The notes under the pieces are model-generated. The model was not told where the DNA came from, searched no databases, and worked only from the letters and a program-made list of their open reading frames with translations. Below, piece after piece: positions 1 through 16,599 of a stretch of 64,000 nt of DNA (positions within the stretch are counted from its first letter, which is position 1; each line of letters begins with the position of its first letter). The position numbers were made by a program, and so were the translations under genes. The stretch comes from Amoebidium appalachense (lineage: Eukaryota; Ichthyosporea): positions 1,178,001 through 1,242,000 of the forward strand of contig CAVNZM010000011.1 in NCBI GenBank assembly GCA_963693365.1, in the 5' to 3' direction.

Positions 1-765
1 TCTCGCTGGCAGCTAGCGTCTGCATGATTACTGATTGCACACGTCAGCACATAGTGTGCACATTGCGTACCATGAAGGGGCATGTTAGCAAATGCATATG
101 CTTTTAAGATTGAACATGCACTTCATAAAGGTGGACCCAGTGTAACGTTAAAAAGATCAACTCAAGAAATAGGGGAGGAGGGAGGGAGAATGCATGTCAG
201 CATGATAAAAAATAGTCCCCCCCCTCTCCCGCCCCCCCTCCTCTCCCCCGCCCCTCACACCACCCGCCCCTCACCCGCAAAAGATGCACCCAAGCTCTCA
301 CACACGTCCAATGACTAGTGCTGCACTTGTCGGTAACTACCATAGAACACAGGTCACATGCCTCTGTCCATTAAGGCACCTACCATACAAGGCAGTCCTT
401 TGGCCCACACTAGTGACTCATTACGGAAACCTACCATATAAGGCCGGCCATATGCCCATGTCCCTTAAAGCCCATCGGCACGACAGCACCTGGCGGTATG
501 AAGCAGTCGACCCCCCCAGATCTCTGAGGCCACGGTCAAACATGTCCAGACCCTGCCAGGGGCCACGTCAGAAAAAATCTTAATCCATCAAATGGGGCGC
601 TACAACCGACCGAAACCAGCCCGACCACCGGCTGCAAGAGTTGCCAAATAGAATCCACCCGTAACCGGCATGCTCCAAGCAACCAATTATGTAACACACT
701 CAAACAGCATGACGTGTGAGGCGCACCAAGGCAAGAGTGGGGGAGGGCGGAGAGCGGGAAGCTGG

Positions 766-803
<38 letters not shown>

Positions 804-818
804 CGGCTCATGGCTCAC
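1..818. other. Left edge: poly-G tract and unresolved 3' continuation of the Dicer-like gene
   Basis: A 35-base G run occupies 769-803. No recognisable domain is found left of 819. One stretch on the minus strand, 552 to 490, has an AG acceptor, 21 codons open in the phase required by the exon ending at 819, and a GT donor, so it may be the next exon of the Dicer-like gene; its translation carries no family signature. Bases 320-480 contain imperfect copies of a short motif (CTACCATATAAGGC and variants) that resembles stretches near 2190 and 2640 in Dicer introns. Confidence 0.4.
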
Positions 819-5718
<4,900 letters not shown>

Positions 5719-6626
5719 CTTCCCTCCTTGGTTTTCAGGCACCCAGAAACCACAAATCCCACGTACGATGCACTCAAAGTTTATGAGCACAGGAAATAGA
5801 ATCTGATCTAAGGACCCGCACAACCACCAAACCTACTCAGCCCCTAAGCGGCTGCAAAGTGACAAACAAACAAGGCTCATCACGTTCTCCACCCGCGTGC
5901 CACGCGTACATGCAGGCGACTCCCTTTTAGAGAAATCCCCACTACACTCCATGTTATGTTGGCGGCTACCGCCTAGACACGGCTCTATTTACATTTTCAT
6001 TTCAAGAGAGTGACGCGACTTCGTTTTCGTGTGAATGGCTCACTGTAGTTCGTGTAGACCTGTGCGATTTCCAAATCGAACCTGAACCGACTACGACCCG
6101 GCGCGGGTCGGCATAAAGAGCATGAGTTTAGCAATACATACTTGTTTGCAACCCACTTGAACTTTGTGTGTATGTACTGACTAAATTCTCTTTTAACACA
6201 AACATAGTGCTGACTGTACTGATTTATGGACATATGGGCAGTGACAAGCACGTTGAAATAGAAAGTGTTGTTGTCCCACTACAGCTCCTTGTGTGACTTT
6301 TAGCCCGAATCGAATGCTTTCGGTTCTGCAACAAAACCGCACAGACCCACAAGTGATTGGCACGGAACGCATCATGCTGGCGGGCCTTTTGTGCATGACC
6401 AGAGCACGTCTGCTCTGCTGCAGGTGACTGGCACGTCTGCTTTTCCGTGACACACTGTGGCCCACACGTTTCCAAACTAAACGAGTTAGGTTAGTAGACT
6501 GGTGTAGGGAGGATAAACACAGGCTAGTTTTCTGCACTGTGGGAGAATATAATTGTGAATTTCTCTTTTTAAGTCTAACGGGAACGCTTGAGGGATTACT
6601 CTTCGGGTACATCATAGCTACTCAGC
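5719..6626. promoter_or_regulatory. Shared spacer between divergent Dicer-like and XPA genes
   Basis: About 0.9 kb separates the inferred Dicer-like start (5718, minus) from the XPA ATG (6627, plus), so it should hold both promoters. The sequence is of balanced composition and lacks the homopolymer tracts seen in the introns. I see no convincing TATA box. A GGGTCGG-rich patch at 6078-6111 is the only notable motif. Confidence 0.5.
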
Positions 6627-8022
6627 ATGTCTAGTGAAGGGCTGACGGAGGAGCAGAAGAGGCGCATAGCAGAGAACAGACAGAGGGCTATGCGCTTGAA
6701 GCAGTCGCGTTCGACCACAGCATACCCACCAGCACGACCAGAACCAACAAACCTAGAGCCCTCTCATGTTTCTTCCAACCCACCTGCTGAAATTAAGTCT
6801 AGTGTTTCAAGCGAACAACTTGCTCTTGTACCCAAGAAGTCAAGTAGGCCGATAGACACAGAGGCTGGGTTTCTGCTGACGGCGGAGGAGGAGCAGGAGT
6901 TACTTCACGGTGTTTTCTACGAGCCAGGTGCGTGCTGCTCGGAGTGTTAACTGTGTTTGTTGTGTCGTGCCTTTTGAGCTTGGTGTTGTTTTTGGTGTTC
7001 ATGTTTGTACACGGACAACGGCCTTTTTGTGATTGAGGGAATAATTCAGAGGCTGCAGGCATGTCACACGTGTTGGTTTAATCTTTGTCGTATGTTCGAA
7101 ACGGGATCATTCAGGTGGGTGATTAGATTCGGGTGGGTGATTAGATCGGGGAAATGGCGGCACAATTTGTCCCTCTTCATTATTTGGCCTGTTGTGTGAT
7201 GAGGTCAGTGGTTTGGGTGTGGTATGATGGTATGATTGTATGGGTGCAATGCCTGTGGGCTCTTGACTCTGTGTGTGTGCGCAGGTGTGCGTAGGGGTGT
7301 GTGTGTGTGTGGGTGGGTGGGTGGGTGGGTGGGTGGGTGGGTGGGTGGGTGTGGTGTGGGTAAGCGCGCGTGTGTGTGCTTGTGTGCACGTGCGTGTGGG
7401 TGGGTGTGTGTTCGGTGGTGCCCGTGGGGGAGGGGTGTACGTGCGTGTATGTGTGGTGGGGGGGGGGGGGGGGGTTGAGGGGGGGGACTGGGGGGGAGGG
7501 GGGTCATGAACGGTGGGGCTGGGAAAGGACCACCAGACGGGGAAGTTGTAGGGAGATATTGTTGACTCTAGAGCTTGGAACTTGGGGGTCTGGTAGGTTT
7601 GTAAAAGGCTGTCACTGTACTGGTTGTGCTTTGGTGGCCTTCAGTCCCCTTGTGTTGTGTGCATTTTTGTGTACTCCTGCTCTTAGCGAGTGTCTTTTCC
7701 CTCCGCTAAGCTGTGTGCTTACCCCTTTGCCCGTGTTTTTCTCGACCTCTCTCTCGTTGCCCCGTCCGTCCCCCCCCCCCCCCCCCCCCCCCTTTCTCCC
7801 TCCCCCCTTTCTCCCTCCCCCCCCTCCCCCCCTCCCCGGGGGGACCTTGGCACTCCCCCCCCCCCCCCCCCCCCCCCCCCGCCGCCCCTTTCACCCCGGC
7901 TCACCATCCACGCCTGTACTTTGTTGTCGCACTCCTCCCCACTGCGCCGTTTAAAGGTGGATATTTTTGGTGGGCATGTGGACTGTTTTTATGCTGCAGG
8001 TGGGCCGGGGGGAGGGGGTGGG

Positions 8023-8062
<40 letters not shown>

Positions 8063-8419
8063 AATCTAAGGCCCACACTGCTTGTTTGCTCTTTTTTATA
8101 TTCTTTAATGGCAGATCCGCAACCCAGCCAGGCATACCACAAGTGTGCTGAGTGCCAAAAGGAGTTGGTAATCTAAGGCCCACACTGCTTGTTTGCTCTT
8201 TTTTATATTCTTTAATGGCAGATCCGCAACCCGGGCAGGCATACCACAAGTGTGCTGAGTGCCAAAAGGAGTTCTTTGACTCGTTCCTTCATACTACGTT
8301 TGGGGTGTCTGTGTGCAATCAGTGCAAGGCCGCAGACAGAGACAATGAGGACAAGTACGGTCTGGTTACTAAGACCACCGCAAAGGAGGTGGGGTTGTGT
8401 TCTTGCTTTGTTGATTGTT

Positions 8420-8450
<31 letters not shown>

Positions 8451-8505
8451 CTCTCTCTTTTCGTCTTCCCTCCCTCCTCAACAACCCCCCCCCCCCCCCT
8501 TTTTT

Positions 8506-8545
<40 letters not shown>

Positions 8546-9011
8546 GGAATCGCCTTGTACGTGAATGTGTTTGTGGGGTGCCTTGTCGCATATGTAACCT
8601 TCGTGGGATATTGATTTGTGTTAAGCAAACAAGGAACCAGGGATCAGGCTTCCCATTCCCATGTGTGATGCCCCCATAACATCATCTCAAAGTGTGAGAA
8701 GGGAATGCCATTGGTTTACTGTGCACCCTTTTGGAATGTATGATAGTTGCAGTTTCTCTTTTCTCTTGCATTGTGTTGCAGAGAGTATTGTGTTGACCCA
8801 TATGCCACCTATTGCACATTACAACAACAGGACTATCTCCTTACGGACTATGATCTGAGCAACAAGGAGGATGGGCTGAGGTTTTTGGAGAGAAAGAACC
8901 CCAGAGGTCCTACATACAGTGCTATGAAGCTCTATTTGAGGTTGCAGGTGAGTGAGTGTGGGTGGTTGTGTTGGTGTGTGTGTGTGTTTTGGGATGGTTG
9001 GGTGAGTATGT

Positions 9012-9048
<37 letters not shown>

Positions 9049-9685
9049 GGGGGGGGGGGTTGCTCTAGACGCACCCACCTGTGTGTTTGGTAGTGAGACG
9101 AAGGTGGTAGCAAACACGAACAACGTGAACTCTTAGGAATTTTTTTGGGTATTCTGGACTGGTAGGTACGGGCTGTGGCTGGCTGGCTGAGAATGGTGCA
9201 TGTGGGGTATGTGGGTACACTCTAATGGCATTGTGCAGTCGAATGCGCCTAAATACCTGTGGGTTGGCTTAGGGTGGAGGGTGGCCTTTTGTGTGTGTGT
9301 GTGGGGGGGGGGGGGGGGGGGGGGGGGGGTAACACCCAGCACACCTACTAATTCCTCTGGCGCTTGTCAGGTTGAAGAGTTGTCGTTCAAACGGTGGGGG
9401 TCGGAGGATGGTTTGGATGCGGAGATAGCAAGGAGAGAGGCTGAAAAGAGAAGACACAAGCAGGCACGATATGAGAAGAAGGTCAAAGGTAAGGAACATG
9501 GTTGTGTGTGGTTGGTGTGTGCGGAGTAGTAGTAGGAGGATGGCGGGTGGTAAATGCGCATCGTTTCTTTTATTGAAACATGCACCGGGATGGGTGGGGT
9601 TTCACGGAGTGGTGATATTGCTGTTGTGTGTATGTGGTCCACACTTGTGTGTGTGGGTGGGTGGGTGTGTGTGGGTGTGTTTTGG

Positions 9686-9722
<37 letters not shown>

Positions 9723-10084
9723 TTGGATATAGCTTGCGTGTTCAAGTTCAGTGGTTATGTTGTGTGTGTGCTTCTGCTTGCTCCCTAACCTGTCTCTTTT
9801 TGAAAATCCAGGGCAAGGTGGTGGGGGGGAGGTCTTTTTTTTTGGGATTGACGAGGTGGGGAGGGGGTGGGGGGAGGGGGGGGGGGGGGGGGGGTTGAGG
9901 TATTGAAGGGAGGAGGGGTCTGTTTGGCGTCTGGGCAACTATAATTTATCGTACCTGTTTCCCGCAGTCTGCCTTTCTCCCTCTGCCCCCTCCCGCCCCC
10001 TGCCCACCCACCCACCCACCCACCTACCCACACGCACGCACACTCCACCTGTATGTATGCTACCGCATTCGCAATGCGGATGCT

Positions 10085-10115
<31 letters not shown>

Positions 10116-10453
10116 CCCGGCGCGCCCCCTTTCTCTTCTTTTCACTTGCTCATTGTGCCTGCTCCCAATTTTTCCGGTACATAGGGCAAGGGGGGGGGGG
10201 GGGATGTAGTAGAATCCACACAAAATGAGTGCGTGGGGTGTTGCTCGTTTGCTCAGCACGTGCAGTTGTTGACCTTGAGGCCCCTTTCTCCCTTCCAGAG
10301 CTGCGGCGGACTACGCTAGCGGTAGCCAAGTACACAGAGAAGGCCAAACAACACGTGCATGTGTACGGGGAGGAGACGTATGACGACGAGGAGGACACGT
10401 ACAGCACCACGTGCACAGAGTGTGGGTACGTGAGCACGTACGAGAAGATGTGA
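6627..10453 (+). CDS. XPA: XPA/Rad14-type DNA damage recognition protein (5 exons, complete)
   Basis: Nucleotide excision repair scaffold that binds damaged DNA and recruits repair factors in the nucleus. Exons 6627-6927, 8222-8388, 8831-8947, 9371-9488 and 10299-10453 join in phase to 285 residues, close to the 273 of human XPA. The N terminus (LTEEQKRRIAENRQRAM) is the helical XPA start, followed by the IDTEAGF element. Exon 2 holds the C4 zinc finger CAEC...CNQC with the FFDSFL segment, then KYGLVTKTTAKE. Exon 3 has DYLLTDYDLSNKE and MKLYLRLQ of the DNA-binding domain. Exon 4 is a charged helix ending YEKKVK, and exon 5 begins ELRR and ends with CTECG and YEKM, the conserved terminus. An in-frame TAG lies just upstream of the ATG and the -3 base is A. 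The acceptor of exon 2 exists in two copies because of a tandem duplication; only the second gives an open frame. Stop is TGA. Confidence 0.95.
8061..8273 (+). repeat. 107-bp tandem duplication spanning intron end and zinc-finger exon start of XPA
   Basis: Copies 8061-8167 and 8168-8273 differ at only two bases in the coding part plus the junction. Each copy carries the end of intron 1, the TTTAATGGCAG acceptor and the first codons through CAECQKE. Using the first acceptor (exon start 8115) leads to a stop three codons after the duplicated segment; using the second (8222) gives the full finger. Confidence 0.95.
8485..8544. repeat. Compound homopolymer C15-T8-G37 in XPA intron 2
   Basis: Three homopolymers abut directly. 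The C and G arms are complementary and could fold back across the T8 loop, or the G arm could form quadruplexes. Confidence 0.9.
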
Positions 10454-10746
10454 GGGGGTAGGGGTGTGGCAATGGGAGCACGTATGAAAAACAAACAGGG
10501 AAGTTTAGTCTCTCTGAGTTTACGAATGATAAACCGTGGTCGCTATAGCTTGTCATCTTTTTATGTGTGTATATGAACACTTTGTAGGAATCTGTGTTGG
10601 CATGAAGGGCCTATACATGAACCCCTGTAGAGATGCATGTACCTAAAAATAGGTTGATGTCACGTGGGTGACATCCATTGTTGTACTGGGTGAGGTCTGG
10701 GACCTATCAATGGCGATTGTTGAATGAAGGCTGAAGAGCCTGTCAC

Positions 10747-10752
10747 AATAAA
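10747..10752 (+). terminator. Poly(A) signal AATAAA for XPA
   Basis: Canonical hexamer 294 bases after the XPA stop codon in otherwise complex sequence. Confidence 0.65.
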
Positions 10753-10979
10753 CATTAAAGCACTTTAAGGTTGCAAACTTAAATCCACAATCAAGGGAGT
10801 TGTTGCAGTTTCACAATAGATTTGCATGGAGAGCAGATGCTGCCCCCCCCCCCCTCTCCCCCCCCCCCCCCCCCCTTCTCTTCCCACACAGACACACGTG
10901 GACCAGAGCGCATGCGCACCCCCACACAAACACACGTGTGCGGACACACGCACGCACACGCGCACACAGAGAGAGAGAG

Positions 10980-11010
<31 letters not shown>

Positions 11011-11472
11011 AGCAAATTATATCGAGGCAAGTTAATTACTAGTTAGATGCAATCATTATAATGTATAGCAACAACCCCACTGCATTTTGTTAAGAGAGAA
11101 AAACATCGTCTTCTTTAGCCATTTATGGTGCCCCCCGGTCCCAATCACCACCCCCATGCAAAGCGTTTTGTTGTCCCTTTACCGCCCTTTATTTATTTTT
11201 ACACCATCCTGGAACCCAATCAACTATTGTCACCACCACCCGTCAGCACACGCTGTCCCACCCAATAAAACACACACATACCACTCAACCCCCATCTGTT
11301 GAGGATATGAACAGCCAAGGAATTCCCCATCTTATATTCCCGGAAAAAGGGCCACCCCGCTTCCCCTCCCCCCTCTCCCCCCCCCTTCCTCCTCCCCCGG
11401 GCGCCCTTTCTGCTTCGTTGAGACACAACCAAACAATGTCACCCTGCACGTGTACACTCCCAAATTCCGGTG

Positions 11473-11690
11473 CTTAACTATGCTATATTAGTGAGTTAAT
11501 CGCAACTTTGAGGAAGATGGTAGTCTTAACTATGCTATATTAGTGAGTTAATCGCAACTTTGAGGAGGATGGTAGTCTTAACTATGCTATATTAGTGAGT
11601 TAATCGCAACTTTGAGGAAGATGGTAGTCTTAACTATGCTATATTAGTGAGTTAATCGCAACTTTGAGGAGGATGGTAGTCTTTGAGACC
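11473..11690 (+). repeat. Four-copy 52-bp tandem repeat with a 104-bp higher-order period
   Basis: Units start at 11473, 11525, 11577 and 11629 (CTTAACTATGCTATATTAG...). They are nearly identical except for one A/G site near the unit end (AGGAAGATGG versus AGGAGGATGG) that alternates A, G, A, G. This indicates duplication of a dimer. No long open frame runs through the array. Confidence 0.95.
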
Positions 11691-11712
11691 CGGATGTGGT
11701 GTATGCGTGTTG

Positions 11713-11728
11713 TTTTTTTCTGTTTTTT

Positions 11729-11759
<31 letters not shown>

Positions 11760-11847
11760 GGGAGAGGGGGGGGGGGGGGGGGGGGGGGGGGGGAGAGGGG
11801 GGGGGGGGGGGGGAGGGGGGGGGGGGGGGGGGGGGGGCTTGGGGAAA
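11713..11847. repeat. Poly-T joined to a 100-base G-rich tract
   Basis: A T run of about 17 passes directly into G runs broken only by single A residues. Confidence 0.9.
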
Positions 11848-11979
11848 GGAAGTCGTTATCAATGAGGGGATTTACAGGAAGAAGGGGTGGGCTGGGGGTG
11901 TGGGTGGGCTTTGTGGTGACACACCGAAGGACCCCCCAAGCATAATGATGGGCCTGTGGAGTTGTTAAAGCGGAATCCC

Positions 11980-12060
<81 letters not shown>

Positions 12061-12687
12061 GCACACAACACACAAAACAAAAAGAAGAACCAAAAAAAAA
12101 AAAAAAAAAAAAGAATGGCTCTGCAGCGAGGGGATACATAGGTGTACTAGTGGGAGGGTCAGCCACACACACACACCTGCTATCAATGGTCCCGATCAGC
12201 TGATCAGCTCTTTTGGACATGCCATAATGGGTGGCCCTCTTGAGTTGACATTGAAGGGAATACAAATTGTAACCGAGACAAGGGGTATGAGGAGGAGTTG
12301 TGGGAGATTTGTGGGTGGGCGGGGGAACTGAACGGAACGGGGGGAAAGGGGGAGGGGGGACACGGATGGGAGGGTAAGATGGGGGGGGGGGGGGGGGGTG
12401 GGGAGGGGGGGGGGGGGGGGGATGGGAGGGGGGGCTTTTCATGAGGTGCGACAGTGCAGAGCTGGATTTTGATTGGCTGAGAGCCGGAATAACAAATGTG
12501 GTGTTGGTTGTGTGGGTGGGGAGATGAGGTTTAGGTACAAAGGATTGCGACAGCAGAGGAATGTGTGAGTGAGTTTGGTTTAGATGAATGGCCTGAGACG
12601 GAGACCGGAAGGTGTTATTTGTGTACGTGCGTGTGTGTGTGCGTGTGTGTGTAATTTGCGTGTGTGGGGTGGGGCAGGGTGGGGCGC

Positions 12688-12720
<33 letters not shown>

Positions 12721-13440
12721 GTGGGGGGGGGGAGAGGGGTGGGGGGGGGGGGGAAGGGGGGCTGCCGGGGGGAAGGGGGGGGGGGGGAGGGGGGATGGAG
12801 AGGGGGGGAGGGGGGGGGGATGGGAAGTGCTGAAGGCACAGAGTTTTTATACTGCCCACAGTTTATTTCTCGAACACATCTTTCGAAAATAGACACAAAA
12901 GCCCTTCAAGGTATCTGATCTCTGATTGCACCCGGCCACCACACATCTCTACCACGTGAAAGCGATAAGCACAATCCTCCCCCTATCCTCACCACACAGT
13001 TATGCACATCAAAGCCATCAAACGCAAACCGCGCTAGACTACTATATGGTATGATACAACAGCATACATGGCCTCGTGGGCCATAAAGCAACAAAGGTAA
13101 GGTCTTTCTCTTGTCTCCTAAGTATGCAGTGCATACTTTCACCTCCATCGGGTGAAAAAATCCAATCCAAAAAAAAAAAGAAGAAGAAGAAAAAAAGAAA
13201 AAAAAAGGAAAGGAAAAAAAAAAAAAAAAAAAAGACAACCTAAAAACCCGTCCATTTCCATCAAACCAAAAATAACTTACACCAGCCCGCGCTTCAACCA
13301 ATCACTTAACCGTGCACGTACCAACCGATAATCTCCAACACTACACCTGCACCTAACATATACCCGAGACGGTCTCCATTTGCATGCCCAACCACCACCA
13401 CACATCTAACCGATAACGCGTGCAGCTGATAATCCACCAA

Positions 13441-14179
13441 TCAATCGACCTCCTCCACTGTAGGACCCCCACCCATCTTCGGGCCCTCAGCCCCGTACCC
13501 AGGCCCGGCCCCAGCGTCAGCAAACCCCCCATACTCTCCGCCTGTCCCCCCAGACTGGTAAATTTTCGCCATGATGGGATTTACGGTTCTTTCCAGCTCC
13601 TTCTGCCGATCCTCGTATTCCTCCTTGGCGGCCAACTGATTGCGCTCCACCCAATCAAGTACCTCCTTTACCTTGCCGCTCAGCATGGTGCGATCCGATT
13701 CGCCAATCCGATCACGTATTTTCTCGTCGTCGAGTGTTGACCGCACGTGGAATGCATATGCCTCGAGTGCGTTCTTGGCCCCCACCCTGTCCCTCTGCTC
13801 TTCGTCCTGCTGGCGGTATCTCTCTGCCTCTTGCACCATCCTCTCTATGTCTGCCTGTGTGAGCCTCTCTTTGTCGTTCTTCACCGTGATTGTGTTGGTG
13901 CGCCCGGTGGACTTGTCGCTTGCTGTCACCTTGAGGATTCCGTTTGCGTCAATGTCGAAGGTTACCTCGATTTGGGGCACACCGCGGGGGGCTGGGGGGA
14001 TGTTGGTGAGGTCGAACTTGCCAAGAAGGTTGTTGTCTTTGGTCATGGCACGCTCACCCTCGTACACCTGTGTGTGTACATGTGACGGTGTGTATGTGTG
14101 TGTGGGGGGGTGGGTGGGTGGGTGTAAGTGTGTGTGTGTATGTGTGTGCTGTGTGTGTGTGTACGTGTGTCTATGTGTT

Positions 14180-14210
<31 letters not shown>

Positions 14211-16253
14211 GGTCGCGCGCACACGTGTGTTGCCTGGGTAAGGATCATGGAGAAAGGGTTGAATGAGTGAGGTGGTTATTGTACGGGCTAGGAGGGTGTC
14301 GAGCAATTGGTGGTGTGGCGTGTGTGTATGTGTGGGGTGGTTGTGGTGGTGGCGGTGGTTTCGAGGGGGGGGAGGGGGGGGAGAGGGGGGACGCGGGGGG
14401 GGGGGGGGGGGGGGGGGGGAGGGGTGGGACACTGCCTCGATGGGGGTGGGTTGATAAAGGGTAGGAATTGAAAAAAAAAAAAAAATGAGCGGGGAGGGCA
14501 TTGCCTTCTTTTTTTGTGAGCGCGCATGTGTTTTTTTGGCCAGTAGTTGTGCGTTGAAAAGGTGCACAAGAACTGTAAGCTCTCAGAGTCTGTGTCAACA
14601 GGAGTGCGTAGGGGCAGGATTAAAAAGGCGATGAGGTAATTAATTGAGACGTCGTGCCCAAAGTTAACAATAAAAGGAGGAGGAGAAGGGGTGGAAAGCC
14701 GGGTTGGAGGAGGGGGTGGAGGGGGGGGGGGGGGGGGGGGGGGGAGAATAAAAGGAATAAAAAATAAAAAGACGGACGGGGTAGGAAGGGCTGGGGAGGG
14801 GGGAGGGGGGAGGTTTTAAATGGAAAGGGGAAGGATAAGACTGCCGGCCAGGAAAATTTAAATAACGAAGTTCATGGTTAGCGGGCAAGAATGCAGGGGA
14901 GAGATGGCCCCAAATACCCACCTGGATGGTGACGGCTGGCTGGTTGTCGCTGTACGTGGTGAAGGTCTGTGTCTGCTTGGTGGGGATGGTGGTGTTGCGC
15001 TTGATCAGTGGTGTCATAACACCCCCGGCCGTCTCAATGCCCAGCGACAGAGGTGCCACGTCCAGAAGAAGAAGGTCCGAGACGTTTCCAGAAGTCTCCC
15101 CAGACAGGATGGCCCCCTGCACCGCCGCACCGTAGGCCACGGCCTCGTCCGGGTTGATGCTCTTGTTCAGCTCCTTGCCGCCAAAATAATCCGACAACAT
15201 TTTCTGAATTTTCGGGATGCGCGTTGAGCCCCCCACCAGTATGACCTCGTCGATGTGGGCCTTGTCGAGTTTTGTGTCCCGCATAGCCTTTTCCACAGGG
15301 CCGAGGGTGGACCGGAACAAGTCTGCACACAGTTCCTCAAACCGTGCACGGGTGATGGACGTGTAGAAGTCGATGCCGTCCATCAGTGAGTCCACCTCGA
15401 TGGTTGCCTGGGCAGAGGACGACAGGGTGCGCTTTGCACGCTCGCATGCAGTGCGCAGGCGCCGCAGGGCACGGGGGTTTGTGTTGAGGTCCTTCTTGTA
15501 CTTGCGCTTGAATTCGGCCACAAAATGGTCCACCATGCGGTTGTCAAAGTCCTCCCCGCCCAGATGTGTGTCCCCGGACGTGGCCTTGACCTCAAACACA
15601 CCGTCGTCGATGGACAGAATGGACACGTCAAAGGTGCCGCCGCCCAGGTCGAAGATCAATACGTGCTGCTCCTTCTTGCCCCTCTTGTCCAGCCCATATG
15701 CAATGGCTGCAGCCGTGGGCTCGTTGATGATGCGCAGCACGTTGAGGCCTGAGATGGCCCCTGCGTCCTTGGTGCTCTGCCTCTGCGCGTCGTTGAAGTA
15801 TGCGGGAACGGTAACCACGGCGTCTTTGATTGGACGACCCAGGAACCCCTCTGCCGTCTCCTTCATCTTCCCAAGCACCATAGCACTGATCTCCTCCGGC
15901 AGGAATGTCTTCTTTTCGTTCATAAACTCCACCTCTACGGCCGGCTTGCCCTCCTTGTTGATGACTTTGAAGGGCCAGTGCTTCATGTCGGCCTGCACCT
16001 CCTGGTCGTTAAACCGCCGCCCAATGAGTCGCTTTGCGTCAAACACGGTGTTGGCGGGGTTGAGGGCCACCTGGTTCTTGGCTGCGTCACCCACCAGACG
16101 CTCAGTGTCGGTGAAGGCCACATAGGAGGGTGTTGTGCGATTGCCCTGGTCGTTGGCGATGATCTCCACCTTGCCGTGCTGGTACACACCCACACAGGAG
16201 TAGGTCGTGCCCAGGTCAATGCCCACAGCTGGTCCTTTCACTTCGGGTGCCAT
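13441..16253 (-). CDS. HSP70: Cytosolic HSP70 chaperone (2 exons, complete)
   Basis: ATP-dependent protein-folding chaperone of the cytosol and nucleus. Exon 1 is 16253-14922 (444 codons), exon 2 is 14067-13441; the phase-0 intron has donor GTGGGT and acceptor ACACACACAG. The product is 652 residues, as usual for the family. All three signatures are present: IDLGTTYS near residue 11, [14 protein letters not shown] near 200 and [15 protein letters not shown] near 340. The linker [10 protein letters not shown] and substrate-binding domain ([13 protein letters not shown]) follow, then a G-rich tail and terminal EEVD, which binds TPR co-chaperones and marks the cytosolic type. The intron falls in the substrate-binding domain, after the VTIQ strand and before [11 protein letters not shown]. 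Translation starts at MAPEV, with ATG in a good context. A TATA/CCAAT/HSE promoter lies upstream. Stop is TGA. Confidence 0.98.
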
Positions 16254-16477
16254 GGTTGTAACTTGTGGTGTGGGTAAGAGCAAAAAAAGTAGGAAAATGG
16301 CGATTGCAGAATGAAAGAAACGGTACTCAGACGCTAAACAGGACGTGAGAAAGACTTGAAGGTATTACTAGAGAAAAAGAGACAGGAGTGCGATCGTTTT
16401 GGCTTTGGTGTCACTTGATTTTCAGATGCTTGCTTGAGTCGTGACTCAATTCTGACAGCTCAATCTGGCGGTGAGAG

Positions 16478-16589
16478 TTTATATAATTGAGAGTGGCTCA
16501 TCAAGTAACCAATCAGATCTGCAGAACCTTCGTAGACCAATCATCTACGTTTGAGTCCAGGGTTCGAGATTTTCCCATTGATGACGTCA
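16478..16589 (-). promoter_or_regulatory. HSP70 promoter: TATA, two CCAAT boxes, HSE core, CRE
   Basis: Reading upstream from the HSP70 start: a TATATAA element at 16479-16486, CCAAT sequences at 16509 and 16538 (plus-strand CCAATCA), a heat-shock element core GAACCTTC (nGAAnnTTCn) at 16524-16531, and a perfect palindromic CRE, TGACGTCA, at 16582-16589. The arrangement fits heat-inducible plus basal control. The TATA box predicts a 5' leader of roughly 200 bases. Confidence 0.7.
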
Positions 16590-16599
16590 CAGCCTACAG

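Larger units (their letters stand above)
10454..13440. other. Convergent spacer between XPA and HSP70: 3' ends, tandem repeat, low-complexity tracts
   Basis: Apart from separately listed features, this holds a C-rich/G-rich stretch (10842-11011), a poly-T/poly-G block (11713-11847), poly-C/(CA)n/poly-A (11982-12112), G-rich tracts (12380-12434, 12690-12820) and an A-rich tract (13168-13233). Long proline- or glycine-rich reading frames here are translations of those tracts and not genes. On the minus strand an AATAAA (complement of 12862-12867) about 575 bases beyond the HSP70 stop could be its poly(A) signal. Confidence 0.6.

Noticed and set aside
8115-8178. First copy of the XPA zinc-finger exon as the real exon
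   Set aside because: Frame closes in a stop just past the duplicated segment; the second copy gives the conserved finger.
11639-12859. 406-codon proline-rich minus-strand frame
   Set aside because: Translation of poly-C and CA tracts; crosses the 52-bp repeat and contains no complex domain.
15373-16125. 250-codon plus-strand frame opposite HSP70 exon 1
   Set aside because: Antisense open frames opposite HSP70 are a well-known by-product of its codon bias; no independent gene features.
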